NCBI GenBank assembly: GCA_026770615.1
Contig: MU631485.1
Location: 65,761-83,847 of the forward strand
Length of the DNA stretch: 18,087 nt
Reading direction: 5' to 3'
Origin: Pavlovales sp. CCMP2436
Taxonomy: Eukaryota; Haptophyta; Pavlovophyceae; Pavlovales
Part shown: in pieces, positions 1-8,006 of the stretch
How the letters are laid out: every line of letters starts with the position of its first letter
Numbering within the stretch: the first letter of the stretch is position 1
Made by a program: the position numbers and the translations under genes
The notes under the pieces: generated by a model
What the model was told of the DNA's origin: nothing
The model's input: only the letters and a program-made list of their open reading frames with translations
Database searches by the model: none

Positions 1-418
1 CTACCGGAGATCCATCGGCACGCGCGGTGGCGCCCAAGCCAGCGCAGCCGACTAAGGCACGCAGCAGGCAATGGGCGACGCAGCGCTCAGACCAGCACAA
101 CATTCAGAACAGTCAGATGCCAGCTTGAATCCCTATCATAAATATATAGAATAGAGCTCTCCGAGACGAATCCAGCAAGCCTAGAGCGAGCTCTGTCTTC
201 AATTATGGAGGCGCACAGTGCTCAGGATGGTCGTCTCCCACTTGCGGACTGACCGGGGGTGACCGAAGCCATAGCCGTTATTCTTTTCCGTCTTTGGAAT
301 AAAGTGTCGAGCCATAGGACCGTAGTTGTTCCCCGCCCAATTCTGCGTCTAGAAGACGAATCTTCAAAATTAGTACTGTGTCCAAAACTGAATTAAGATA
401 AAAAGGCCCCTGGGGTAG
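1..418. other. Gene-free stretch
   Basis: No open reading frame of useful length, no RNA gene and no clear repeat could be recognised on either strand. It is mixed-composition DNA, probably intergenic or an unrecognised old transposon remnant. Confidence 0.5.
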
Positions 419-449
419 TTTTTTGATGCTTCGCTGAAGCATCAAAAAA
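419..449. repeat. Perfect 14-bp hairpin
   Basis: Arms TTTTTTGATGCTTC (419-432) and GAAGCATCAAAAAA (436-449) are exact reverse complements around a GCT loop. The T and A outer ends make it look like a bidirectional terminator, but in a eukaryote this may only be the foldback end of a small element. It is the first of four inverted repeats within about 320 bp. Confidence 0.75.
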
Positions 450-494
450 ATTCAGCATGACAAATCGAAACGAATACGGCGCTGGCTACGTGAA

Positions 495-533
495 CAAGGG
501 GATATTAGAAAACAGTTTGTTTATATCCCCTTG
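495..533. repeat. 11-bp inverted repeat
   Basis: CAAGGGGATAT (495-505) is repeated as ATATCCCCTTG (523-533) around a 17-bp loop. The match is exact. No function is known. Confidence 0.7.
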
Positions 534-558
534 CCCCCATGGCCGAAGTCCGTACCCG

Positions 559-592
559 GTCCGACCGAAATGAAGAATCGGACTTTTTTTTT
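559..592 (+). repeat. Short stem followed by T9 run
   Basis: GTCCGA (559-564) pairs with TCGGAC (578-583), and nine T residues (584-592) follow directly. The shape resembles an intrinsic or RNA polymerase III style terminator, but no transcribed gene is recognisable upstream, so only the structure is claimed. Confidence 0.4.
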
Positions 593-694
593 GGTTGGTT
601 GACCCCCTGCCGCTTCAATGAACTTTGGCCGCCGGCTGGGTCAGCGCCTCGGTCGTCTCATGCGCTACTCGCAGCGTGGGAGGGGTACTTTTAG

Positions 695-739
695 TGAATA
701 AATGCAGAATCGGCTCAGAGCCGATTCTGCATTTATTCA
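695..739. repeat. Near-perfect 22-bp palindrome
   Basis: The arm 695-716, beginning TGAATAAATGCAGAATCG, is followed by a single A (717) and then its exact reverse complement at 718-739. A 22-bp perfect stem with a one-base loop is unlikely by chance. It could be the core of a small foldback element or the scar of an inverted duplication. Confidence 0.85.
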
Positions 740-771
740 TTTCTCCTGTTCTCTTTTTAGTCAAGGTAAGA

Positions 772-1060
772 TGCTTGTAGAACTCCGAAGAACTTCCTTG
801 ATGTAGAATTTGACGGGAAACAACTTTGATCCTATAGTCCGTTACTTGATTCTTCCGGAAAGGACGAGAAGATATCACCTTAATAACTTTTAACCGGCAT
901 CTTCCTGGCCTTGGTACTACACATCATGAAGTAAGCTTGTTAGGAACCTTGAAAAGACACCTAAATGTAGATTTGGACGAGAAACAATATTGATATTTGG
1001 TTTGACACCTGATTCTAACGGGATCGTCAAGAAAAGAGGGGACGAAGTGAGGATGGTATT
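772..1060. repeat. Two degenerate direct repeats, about 161 bp apart
   Basis: The stretch from about 772 (CTTGTAGAACTCC, then a TGTAGAATTTGACGGGAAAC core) resembles that from about 933 (CTTGTTAGGAACC, then TGTAGATTTGGACGAGAAAC), including the trailing TTGAT and a later CTGATTC or CTTGATTC block. Identity is about two-thirds by eye over the first 60 bases. It suggests an old tandem duplication beside the foldback element. No coding function is apparent. Confidence 0.4.
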
Positions 1061-1083
1061 TCCGCATCCGGGTCTACGTACTG

Positions 1084-1676
1084 TCAAGGTACTCTGACAC
1101 TGGTCAGATTTACCTAACTCGATCCTCCCGGACTCTCAGTCCGGGACATTCGCAGTCCGGCTAAGATAGCAAGGAACTTGTTTTCATCAGGAAGGTAAGT
1201 TTCCATGATTAAACCTGAGTCGTTTCTGCTCTCACTTCTATTATTAGAAGTCACTCTAGCTCCCGTCGACAGCCCTCGACGGCGCTTCACCCCGGACTCC
1301 TGTGCCACCGCAAGAGTACCTCAACACAAACGTCTGAGATCGTACGTATCTCCGGAACCTCGCGGTCACCAACTCCCACGAGTTCGATCGCCGTGTCACG
1401 CCACCGTCTCGCCAACAAGAGCACGCGTTCTCACCGTCGAGGTACTCCTGCGGTGGCGCAGGGGTCCGGAGTGAAGCGCCGTCGAGGGCTGTCGAGGGAG
1501 CTAGAGTGACTTCTAATAATAGAAGTGAGAGCAGAAACGACTCAGGTTTAATCATAGAAACTTACCTTTCTGATGAAAACAAGTTCCTTGCTATCTTAGC
1601 CGGACTGCGACTGTCCTGGACTGAGAGTCCGGGAGGATCAAGTCAGGTAAATCTGACCAGTGACAGATTTCCTTGA
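1084..1676. mobile_element. Foldback element with about 238-bp inverted arms
   Basis: The left arm 1084-1322 and right arm 1439-1676 are reverse complements with well over 90% identity by eye. Differences are scattered substitutions and a one-base indel near the GTCGAC/TCGAC point. The 116-bp loop (1323-1438) is unrelated to the arms. The arms begin TCAAGG and end CCTTGA. No clear target-site duplication is seen. A small stem, CCCGGACT CTC AGTCCGGG, lies within the arm. Because the arms are inverted copies, the same short signal-like reading frame (MIKPESFLLSLLLLEVTLAP) opens on both strands; I take this as a by-product. It may be a non-autonomous foldback or MITE-like transposon. It sits where the 3' LTR of the neighbouring Copia element would be expected. 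Confidence 0.8.
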
Positions 1677-1680
1677 TAAA

Positions 1681-1687
1681 CCCCCTC
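1681..1687 (-). promoter_or_regulatory. Candidate polypurine tract of the Copia element
   Basis: GAGGGGG on the minus strand lies about 110 bp past the end of the RNase H frame. Copia elements prime plus-strand synthesis at such a tract immediately before the 3' LTR. The LTR that should follow is not recognisable. Confidence 0.35.
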
Positions 1688-1780
1688 GATCTGATGAGTG
1701 GGTTAGATGATGCAGTTGAGAATGTGCATGTTGTCAAAACGCCAAAGTGATAAAGTTGCTGCTTGAACTTGGTCGTTGGG

Positions 1781-1800
1781 CTGATCACGTCCGTGATCAG
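1781..1800. repeat. 9-bp palindrome over the pol stop codon
   Basis: CTGATCACG (1781-1789) and CGTGATCAG (1792-1800) are exact reverse complements separated by TC. The TGA stop of the Copia pol frame (1797-1799) lies inside the right arm. A role in 3'-end formation is possible but not shown. Confidence 0.6.
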
Positions 1801-2240
1801 TTTTGCGAAGAGCTTGAACTGGGCTCCTCCGGCTTGGTGAAGGCGTCAGCGATGTTGTCGTTGGTGCCCACCTTCTCGATGGAGATGACCTTGTGCTCGA
1901 CACAGTCGCGAATTAAGTGATGCCGGATGTCAATGTGCTTGGTGCGCAAGTGGAACTTGGGGTTGTGCGCGAGGTCGATCGCGCCCTTGTTGTCCTCAAA
2001 GAGCGGGAGCAGGGCGTCGACCTTGATGATGCCCAGGTCGTTGATGACGTCGCAGAAGTAGATGGCCTCCTTGCCGGCGTCGGCGAGGGCGAGGTACTCG
2101 GCTTCTGTCGATGAGAGCGTGGTGATGGACTGCCGAGAGGAGTGCCAGCTGACAGGCGCGCCTGCAAAGAAGTAGGCATACCCAGTTGTCGAGCGGCGGC
2201 GCTCGAGGTCGGCTGCCCAGTCGAAGTCGACGTAGGCAAC
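1797..2240 (-). pseudogene. Copia RNase H domain
   Basis: The C-terminal part of the pol frame shows the Copia RNase H signature in order: VDFDWAADLERRRSTTGYAY, SWHSS, LSSTEAEYLALADAGKEAI, FEDNKGAIDLAHNPKFHLRT, KHIDIRHH and IADAFTKP. The acidic residues expected to bind metal are present: Asp in VDFDWA, Glu in STEAEY, Asp in FEDN and Asp in IADA. The enzyme removes RNA from the RNA-DNA hybrid during element replication. This domain has no internal stop. It ends in a short Ser-rich tail before TGA at 1797-1799. The identification is firm; activity cannot be inferred because upstream pol is interrupted. Confidence 0.92.
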
Positions 2241-2299
2241 TAGGTGCGGCAGCGTCTCCTCCTTGCACGCCTTGGAGCTGCGGTAGAGGAGACCTTGCC

Positions 2300-2575
2300 T
2301 TGTCGAGCCAGCGAGGTAGAGCCAGACGCGCTTGGCGGCGTCGAGCGCAGAGCTGGTCGGAGATGCCATCGAGCGCGCAAGGAAGCTTGATGCGAAAACG
2401 ATGTCCGGCCGACAGGTGTTGGAGATGAAGAGCTGGTTTGTCGAGCCAGCGAGGTAGAGCCAGACGCGCTTGGCGGCGTCGAGCGCAGAGCTGGTCGGAG
2501 ATGCCATCGAGCGCGCGAGGAAGTTTGATGCGAAAGCGACGTCCGGCCGACAGGTGTTGGAGATGAAGACCAGCG
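2300..2575 (-). repeat. In-frame 138-bp tandem duplication in the RT-RNase H connection
   Basis: Two copies with a 138-bp period (about 2300-2437 and 2438-2575) encode nearly the same 46 residues: the block ISNTCRPD..FAS.FLARSM followed by ASPTSSALDAAKRVWLYLAG. This is the conserved Copia connection motif (normally single: TRPDI through YLKGT). Copies differ at only a few bases, for example AGCTTGATGCGAAAACGATG versus AGTTTGATGCGAAAGCGACG. 138 is a multiple of three, so the frame is kept. Confidence 0.88.
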
Positions 2576-2740
2576 CCCCGACCATGGAGCGGAAGTTGGA
2601 GCTGCCCTCACGATCGAGTAGCTCGGGCTCGTCCGAGCCGTCGTGCTCGTCGAGGTCGATCATCATGGGGGACTTCTTCGTGGAGATGCCTAAGAGGTCG
2701 AAACGCTCGAGGCAGGTCGCAATGTAGAGAGGCATCGACA

Positions 2741-3389
2741 TTGTGATGCTCTTTTCGTCCTGCTCGACGTTGAAGCCGAGGAAGGTCTTGATGAGGCCGA
2801 GGAAGCGGATGTCTTAGAACCCCTTGAGCTCGTCGACGATCTCTGCGCAGGCCGTTGGGCTTGGAGAGCTCGAGAGTAGAAGGAAGTCGTTCACCAACAA
2901 GCCCGCAAGGTCGATGAAGCCGTCCTCACGGATGCGGCGGTAGACAGACCAGGAGGCGTCGATGGGGTGGAACTTGATGCGTTCCATGATGTCGAGATTG
3001 GTCTTCCACCAGAGTCGGCCACTCTGCTTGAGACCGTTGATGGCGCGGCGGCAGCGCAGCGCGACCTTGAAGCTGGACGGCGCGATGATCTTGGCCTGGT
3101 AGAGCGGCGGGAGTCCGAAGTGGAGTTATTCCGAGTCGGGGACCTCAGTGTTGAGGTATACTGATGACACATCTGTGCTGCAGACTTGCCAGCGAGAGTC
3201 GCCAGGCTTGCGTATGAAGGCGGCGTGAGCGAGGAGTAAACGCAACGAGTCGTAGCGCAGCGTCGGGGAGTAGGTCTCGTCGTAGTGGAGACCTGAGATT
3301 TGCCGATATCCTTGCGCGACGATGCACGCCTTGTACTTGTCAACCGTCCCGTCGGCTTGAGGCTTGATCTTGGAGACAAACTTGGTCTA
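2741..3389 (-). pseudogene. Copia reverse transcriptase domain
   Basis: In the pol frame, TKFVSKIKPQADGTVDKYKA starts the RT and is followed by IVAQGYRQ..GLHYDETYSP. Then come STDVSSVYLNTEV (motif A; its Asp is the first catalytic aspartate), AINGLKQSGRLWW (Copia LYGLKQ motif) and GLLVNDFLLLSS, which lies where Copia has Y-V-D-D. The first Asp of that box reads Asn (AAC, 2889-2891), a single G-to-A change from GAC, so the catalytic box is lost. Stops at 3126-3128 and 2814-2816 also fall here. The domain would synthesise DNA from element RNA; this copy cannot. Confidence 0.88.
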
Positions 3390-3629
3390 GATGATCGGCG
3401 CTCGCTCGCGGATGGAGACCTCGTCCCATGTGTGGAGAACACGGTGGGACTCGAGCTCAGCGATGATGGCAATGGCCCAATAATTCTTGTAGTCGCCGGC
3501 TATGGCGTCCTTGAAGTTCTCGGGCGTCGGCACGTCGGCGGCGAGTAGGACCGCGTTGACCGTGTAGTTGTGTCGTGGCTGCTGTCGCAGCCCGACGCGG
3601 AGGTCGCCGGTCGGGCCAACAATCGACGG

Positions 3630-3720
3630 AGAGGATGGCTCAGAGGAAGGCTCTGAGGATGGCTCGGAGGATGAAGTCGGCGTGGCGGTGCGCAGCGGCG
3701 GCCGCGCGTCATCGTCGTCT
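3630..3720 (-). repeat. Ser-Glu-Pro repeats in the integrase-RT connector
   Basis: Short repeats read on the minus strand as tandem SSEP units after an acidic SDSDDDDA run. The plus strand shows GGATGGCTC/GGAAGGCTC blocks with a 12-bp spacing. Low-complexity acidic connectors between integrase and RT are common in Copia elements. Confidence 0.6.
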
Positions 3721-4049
3721 GAGTCCGAGTATTGGTTGAGCGGCGGCGGGTCGTCGTTGACGTCCTCGCCCTCGCCGCCATAGGCTGCTCTGTCGGCGGC
3801 GATCTGGTCGTCGTCGGGGAAGCCGGAGGTGTTAGCGATCGGGTTGGAGCCGCTGAAGTGCACGCTCCTTGAAGTGTTGTCGGCGATGGTGGACTTGTTG
3901 AAGAGCACATGCCGAGAGACCGTGATGACGTTGTCGGCTGTTACTAGAACGTATCCGAGGGCGTGGCACAGTTGGCCGTTCTCGAAGATGCCCGAGGAGA
4001 CATACCCGACGAAGTTGCCATGCAGCGCGCGCGGTCCGAACTTGCCGGT

Positions 4050-4860
4050 GGCGTCGCGCGGGGCTTGCCGTAGATATGCCACTGGGCACCCCCATATGCG
4101 GAGCTTGGACAGGTCGGGCGCCTTCTTGCCAAAGAGCTTCTCGTATGGCGAGAGCTTGTCACCCGGAGAGGTGAGCTGGTTGCGCGTCCACGCAGCGGAC
4201 TTGATAGCCCACCCCCACCAGCAAGGCGACATGCCGGACGCGTTGAGCATTGCCCGCACGTCGGGGATGAGGGTGCCAAAGGTGCGCTCTGCGACGCCGT
4301 CAGTCTAGGGGTTGTACGGGACTGACACCTCGTTGATGAGCATGTCGTACTTGCGCAAGACGGCTGTCCAGGCCGAGGAAGTGAGCTCCGACGCGCCGTC
4401 GAGGTGCAGCCTTGCACCTGCGAGTCGGTGCTGGAGGGAGTTGGCTCCCATCTCGTCGAGGTAGAGCTGCAATTTTGCAGGCGCCTCGGACTTGACGTGC
4501 ATCATGTAGATGCTGGTATATGCCGTGAAGTCGTCCTTATAGACGATGGCAAAGAGCGCGACATGAGGAGGGAGGCCGTTGATCGGCCCGAGCACGTCGC
4601 TGTGGATGATCTCGAACGGTAGAGTCGTAGGAGTGCGCGTGCCGTTGAAGGGGAGGGCCTTCATCCGTGCGACGTCGGACTCAGAGAAGATCTCGAGCTT
4701 GGCCTCGGCGCCGGCGATGTCAGGGTGCTGAGCGATCGTGCGGCGGACGGCGTGGCAGCCTGCGTGGTTGAAGCTGGCCCGCCAGAGGTCGAACGTCTCC
4801 TGCGAGAGTTTAGCAGAGAGCGCCTTGTGGATGGTCGACGTGTAGTCGAGCGGCACGTTG
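4050..4860 (-). pseudogene. Copia integrase (GAG-pre-integrase and rve core)
   Basis: The N-terminal segment LWRASFNHAGCHAVRRT aligns with the Copia pre-integrase LWH..LGH..., but the first His is Arg and the later C-x2-C is replaced (IFSESDVARMKALPF), so the HHCC zinc site is lost. The catalytic core shows IIHSDVLGP (first Asp, 4599-4601), LHLDGASEL (second Asp, 4398-4400) and TDGVAERTFG (Glu, 4287-4289), that is, the D-D-E triad. A TAG stop (4305-4307) sits six codons before the Glu, where Copia integrases have Gln. Downstream WWGWAI..A...RN and SPYEKLFGKKP-like text complete the family signature. It would insert element DNA into the chromosome. Confidence 0.9.
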
Positions 4861-5029
4861 ACCGAGCACTTGATGAGGTGATCGATGCCGAACTTGATCT
4901 GTGTGCGCCGAGTCGACGTGATGGACTTCAGGGAGCCACCGTTGACGTCGATGATGATGGAACAGCCTTGAGCTGCCAGCGAGCGGACTGAGATGAGCAG
5001 TGTCTCCAGGCCGTGCACGAAGAGCGCGT

Positions 5030-5300
5030 TGATTAAGTCAACTCGTAGGTATTCGCCGACGTCGTCTGTGAACGTGGCGGAGATGAGGCCGCTGTGCACG
5101 GCTTGCATAGCTGCGCAGTTGGCCACTGAGATGCTGGCCTTGGTCGGCTGTGGGTCTGTGATGAGTCCCCAGCTCTCGTCGACAAGCATGCTGACGGAGC
5201 AGCCCGAGTCGAGTGTGGCGTTGAAGACAAACGTGTCGTGCGTCTTGATGGGCGCCGAGGAGTGCTTGTCCTCCTTGTCCTCGGTCACGCTGTAAGCCGT
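5030..5300 (-). pseudogene. Copia aspartic protease domain
   Basis: FNATLDSGCSVSMLVDES in the pol frame contains the D-S-G active-site triplet (Asp at 5208-5210) in a hydrophobic setting typical of retropepsins. It is followed by LITDPQ, SVANCAAMQAVHSG and LRVDLINALFVHGLETLLIS, which match the flap and the later I-L-x-V-P/S-x-L element of Copia proteases. The enzyme would cut the gag-pol polyprotein. This domain itself has no stop. Confidence 0.82.
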
Positions 5301-5722
5301 GAGGAGGTGCTGAGCAGGCTTGCAGGTGAAGATCGGCAGGCGCGCTTGGCCGGTCAGCCATGAAGGTCTGAGCGACACAGTGGGCAGGTTGCCCTTGGGT
5401 TGCTGCGGCGGAGGCAGCGTCGTCATGGGAATCGGCTGAAGAGGCGGCGTCTGGGCTGATTCTTTTGGCGGAGGAGGCGCCGACGTGGACTCTTGGGATA
5501 GGGAAGTTAACAGTGTTGTGTTAAAACGTACCTTCATAATCTGTAGTAGCAGAGAGTCGATCAATTGCGGCTGCATCGGCGGCTGCGAGCTGGCGAGCGC
5601 GCGAAGTGCTGCGGCGATGTGATCGGCGATGGCGGAGGAGATGTTGTTGGTGCAGGCAGCGGCGTCGTCAGATTGTTCTGCGATGGCGGCGATGCCGTAG
5701 TGTTGTGTGGAGGCGGAGGCGG

Positions 5723-6445
5723 TTACGGCGGCTTGAGCATTGAGGAGTACGTGTCCTCCACAGGCGGCGGCTTGTGAGTCGGCGGTGGCGCCGATGTGGC
5801 TGGGTGCGGCTGTGGCTTGCTGTGCAGCGCCGGCAGCGGCGTAGGCCAGGGTCCAGTGTAGTAGGCCCTTGGCGTGTGGCACGGCTTGCAAAAGTAGCCG
5901 AGGGTGCAGTTGCGGCAGCGCAGGCGGTCGTTGCCGACCAGCACGCACTCCCAGCACTCGTAAGCTACTGTACTGCAGTCCTTGCAGACGAAGTTGTCCT
6001 TGTCACCGTGCCAAAGCTCGGTCGGCTCTCCTTCTTGGATGGAGATGAGCTTGGCGGTGGCGAAGCGCGCGGTGCGCTTGCAGTTGGACATGTCCTTGGC
6101 CTGGTCACGGTAGTCCTCGAAGGTGCACGTGTACTTGTACAGGCCGGTCGAGCGCTGGTAGACGCCGACGGATGCGCGAGCGATGCAGCTCGGCGCGCAG
6201 CACTTGGTCGGGTAGATCTCGGAGTCGTCCATGATCTGCCCAGACAGGATGCCGGAGACGCGCAGGCGATTGGTAATGTCATCGTCAAGCGGGTTGTTGT
6301 TAAAGTTGTACGAGGTCGGCTCGCCATTGGCGTCACGCTGTGTGACGGCGTACGTCTCGGAGTCGAGCTTGGCGGTTGGGTTGGTCCCGTCTCCTTGCCC
6401 GAGGATGCACCGCGTTGCCTGCTGCTGCAGTCCTCGGCGAGACAC
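5723..6445 (-). pseudogene. Cys-rich gag-pol linker segment with four C-x2-C pairs
   Basis: This 240-residue frame lies between the gag repeats and pol. After an N-terminal part with C-C-x3-C (KCCAPSC), residues 154-190 carry C-x2-C-x6-C-x2-C-x9-C-x2-C-x5-C-x2-C-H (FVCKDC, CWEC, CRNC, CKPCH; about 5876-5986). Eight evenly paired Cys suggest a two-zinc fold of RING, B-box or treble-clef kind, but I cannot assign a named family. The C-terminus is Pro/His-rich. The frame is shifted relative to both neighbours: one shift near 6380-6450 joins it to gag and another near 5700-5750 joins it to pol. The ATG-like first codon at 6445 is GTG on the minus strand, so the true start is upstream. Confidence 0.6.
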
Positions 6446-6539
6446 TGTGTGAGCGTGTTGGACGAGAGTAGCATCGAGTGCATGAGCATGTTGGCCAGGA
6501 GCGGCGTGTGCGCAATGGCCTCAAGCGGCGACAGGTGCG

Positions 6540-6660
6540 CGTTGGCCTCGAGCGGCAAGTGCTCGTTGATCTCGAACGGCAGGTGCTCGTTGATCTCGGG
6601 CGGCATGCGGTCGTAGATCTCGTGCGTCAGGTGCTCGTTGATCTCGGGCGGCATGCGCTC
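6540..6660 (-). repeat. Short repeats encoding L-P-x-E-I-x-E-H-L units in gag
   Basis: The plus strand repeats blocks such as GTGCTCGTTGATCTCG and GGCGGCATGCGGTCGTAGAT. On the minus strand these read as successive units PPEINEHL, THEIYDRM, PPEINEHL, PFEINEHL and PLEANAHL. They follow the zinc knuckle. Their role is unknown; tandem charged/hydrophobic units in gag may mediate assembly. Confidence 0.7.
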
Positions 6661-6681
6661 GTAGATCTAGATCTACGAGCG
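6656..6681. repeat. Perfect 26-bp palindrome in gag
   Basis: CGCTCGTAGATCT (6656-6668) is immediately followed by its exact reverse complement AGATCTACGAGCG (6669-6681). The neighbouring repeat units suggest an ancestral CTCGAGATCTACGAGCG into which 7 bases (TAGATCT) were added, making the palindrome and shifting the reading frame. Confidence 0.85.
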
Positions 6682-6710
6682 GCAGGTGCGCGTCGGTCTC
6701 GAGAGAGCGG

Positions 6711-6762
6711 CGGCGCAGCAAGTTGTTCTCGAGCAGCGGCGCAGCAAGTTGTTCTCGAGCAT
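6711..6762 (-). repeat. 26-bp tandem duplication causing a gag frameshift
   Basis: CGGCGCAGCAAGTTGTTCTC plus GAGCA is present at 6711-6735 and again from 6737, with a period of 26 bp. On the minus strand the text LENNLLRR therefore appears twice in different frames. Since 26 is not a multiple of three it breaks gag. Confidence 0.85.
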
Positions 6763-7924
6763 GCGGTCGTAGATCTCGGGCGGCAGGTCCTCGTTGAACT
6801 GAGCCGTGAGCGTGGCCATGTCGGAGTGCTCGTGCGGCTCGCGCGTCTGGATCGCGTAGTTGGCTGCGCGCTTGGCGGCGGCCTGCCCAGAGTTGACCGT
6901 GATCGGCTGCTCGTTCTTGGGCGGGAAGCCGTTTAGTTGCCAGCAGTCTGCGACTGTGTGGCCGGTCTTCTTGCAGTGCTCGCATGAGAGCTGAGGACGG
7001 GCGGCGCCCTTGTACAGCTTCTTGCGGGGAATCTGCTTGTAGTATTTGGCGCCTCCAAGCTCTGGCTTGGCCGCCAGCGCCTGCATCTTGACCAGCGCGT
7101 TGCGGCTGGGCGGGTGAGCGGGCGGCGCGCGGGCTGCGCACTGCGGGGCGATGAACTTGCTCAGCTCATCCGTAAAGCGCGCGCGCGCATCAGGCCTCGA
7201 AAACGCGTCGAGGGTGAGCTAATTGGTCTGGGCGAGCAGGAAGTGCAGCGAGGGCGTCGACGTGATCGAGCTGAGCTGGATGATCTGCTCGAACGCCGCT
7301 GGGTCCAAGTCGAGGAGCGGCTCGTAGAGCTGCTTGAGGTGATGGACGGCGGAGAGGATCTGAGCACCAGAGGTCGATGACGCTGAGTCATGCATGCTGA
7401 CAATTGCTGTCGCAAACTTGTAGAGGTCGCCGACGTGGGCCTCGACACTCTTGTTGGCGTTGACGAGCTCGATGGAGTTAAGGATCTGCGAGGCAGAGAG
7501 GTAGCCGGAGGTGATCTCGTCCGGGTCGTGGGCTGAGATCTGGCACTTGATCAAGTCCAGGATCGAGTCGTCGATCTTGTCGCTCAACGCCTGCCCGTAG
7601 ATCTCGGCGGAGTTGGCGTAGACGGTCTCCAAGTGCGCGTTGACGATGTCGTCGTCTGCGCGGTCGGCCGCGGGGATGACGGCCGTGTTGACCGAGAGCG
7701 CGCCGGGGTGGAGCCGCATGTAGTCGATGAACTCGGCGGGCGTCCGAAACCGATAGGAAAGGAATTCTCCAGCCACTGGGAGCTCGACGATGTCTGAAGA
7801 GAGCTCCTTCATGGAGCGGGAGAGCGCGATGTAGCGCTGCATCGCCGAGTAGAGGAAGGGTCTCCTTGTTCATGATGTTGGAAAAGAAATGCCCACTTAA
7901 AACACCCCCGCCTTGCACTGGTAG

Positions 7925-7930
7925 ACTTAC
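7925..7930 (-). other. Possible splice donor in the Copia leader
   Basis: The minus strand reads ACAGTATG|GTAAGT, a consensus GT donor, about 85 bp before the first gag codon. A pyrimidine-rich stretch ending GATGCAG lies just upstream of the gag reading frame. An intron in the leader would explain why no long frame precedes gag, but this is conjecture. Confidence 0.2.
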
Positions 7931-8006
7931 CATACTGTGCAAATATCTATAAAAACGTCCGGACCCGTTCGCGGTCTCCCAGGTGAAACTGGGACGAGCT
8001 CCCGAA

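Larger units (their letters stand above)
1797..5957 (-). pseudogene. pol: Copia pol polyprotein (protease-integrase-RT-RNase H), four in-frame stops
   Basis: A single minus-strand frame of about 1,387 codons runs the whole length and is interrupted only by stops at 4305-4307 (TAG), 3387-3389 (TAG), 3126-3128 (TAA) and 2814-2816 (TAA). From the N-terminus it carries a low-complexity Ala/Pro segment, aspartic protease, integrase, an acidic Ser/Asp/Pro connector, reverse transcriptase and RNase H. A pol of this order makes the enzymes for copying the element RNA to DNA and inserting it. The frame overlaps the end of the Cys-rich gag segment, so a frameshift joins the two near 5700-5750. Conserved motifs stay in one frame over more than 4 kb, so decay is recent or the stops arose late. 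All four stops are TAA or TAG; the first replaces a Gln expected in the NPQ-x-GVAER motif. Confidence 0.9.
6451..7842 (-). pseudogene. gag: Copia gag (capsid plus CCHC zinc knuckle), broken
   Basis: The reading starts at an ATG at 7842 and gives an acidic, helical 207-residue capsid-like region (for example TPAEFIDYMRLHPG and DKIDDSILDLIKCQI). It stops at TAG 7219-7221, then continues in the same frame through LTLDAFSRPD to a nucleic-acid-binding knuckle C-x2-C-x4-H-x4-C (CEHCKKTGHTVADC, 6943-6984). After QFNEDLPPEIYDRML come degenerate repeats of an L-P-x-E-I-x-(E/D)-H-L unit of 9-11 residues. Gag packages element RNA in virus-like particles. The capsid itself has no strong signature; the knuckle and the position before pol support the call. 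Lesions: the TAG stop, a 26-bp duplication at 6711-6762 and a palindromic insertion near 6668. Confidence 0.8.

Noticed and set aside
1205..1555. Two small frames sharing a signal-peptide-like start, one on each strand
   Set aside because: They are mirror images produced by the inverted arms of the foldback element, with no homology or independent support.
7219..7221. Stop as a genuine gag-pol readthrough codon
   Set aside because: It precedes the zinc knuckle and lies well inside gag, and several frameshifts follow before pol, so ordinary decay is more likely.
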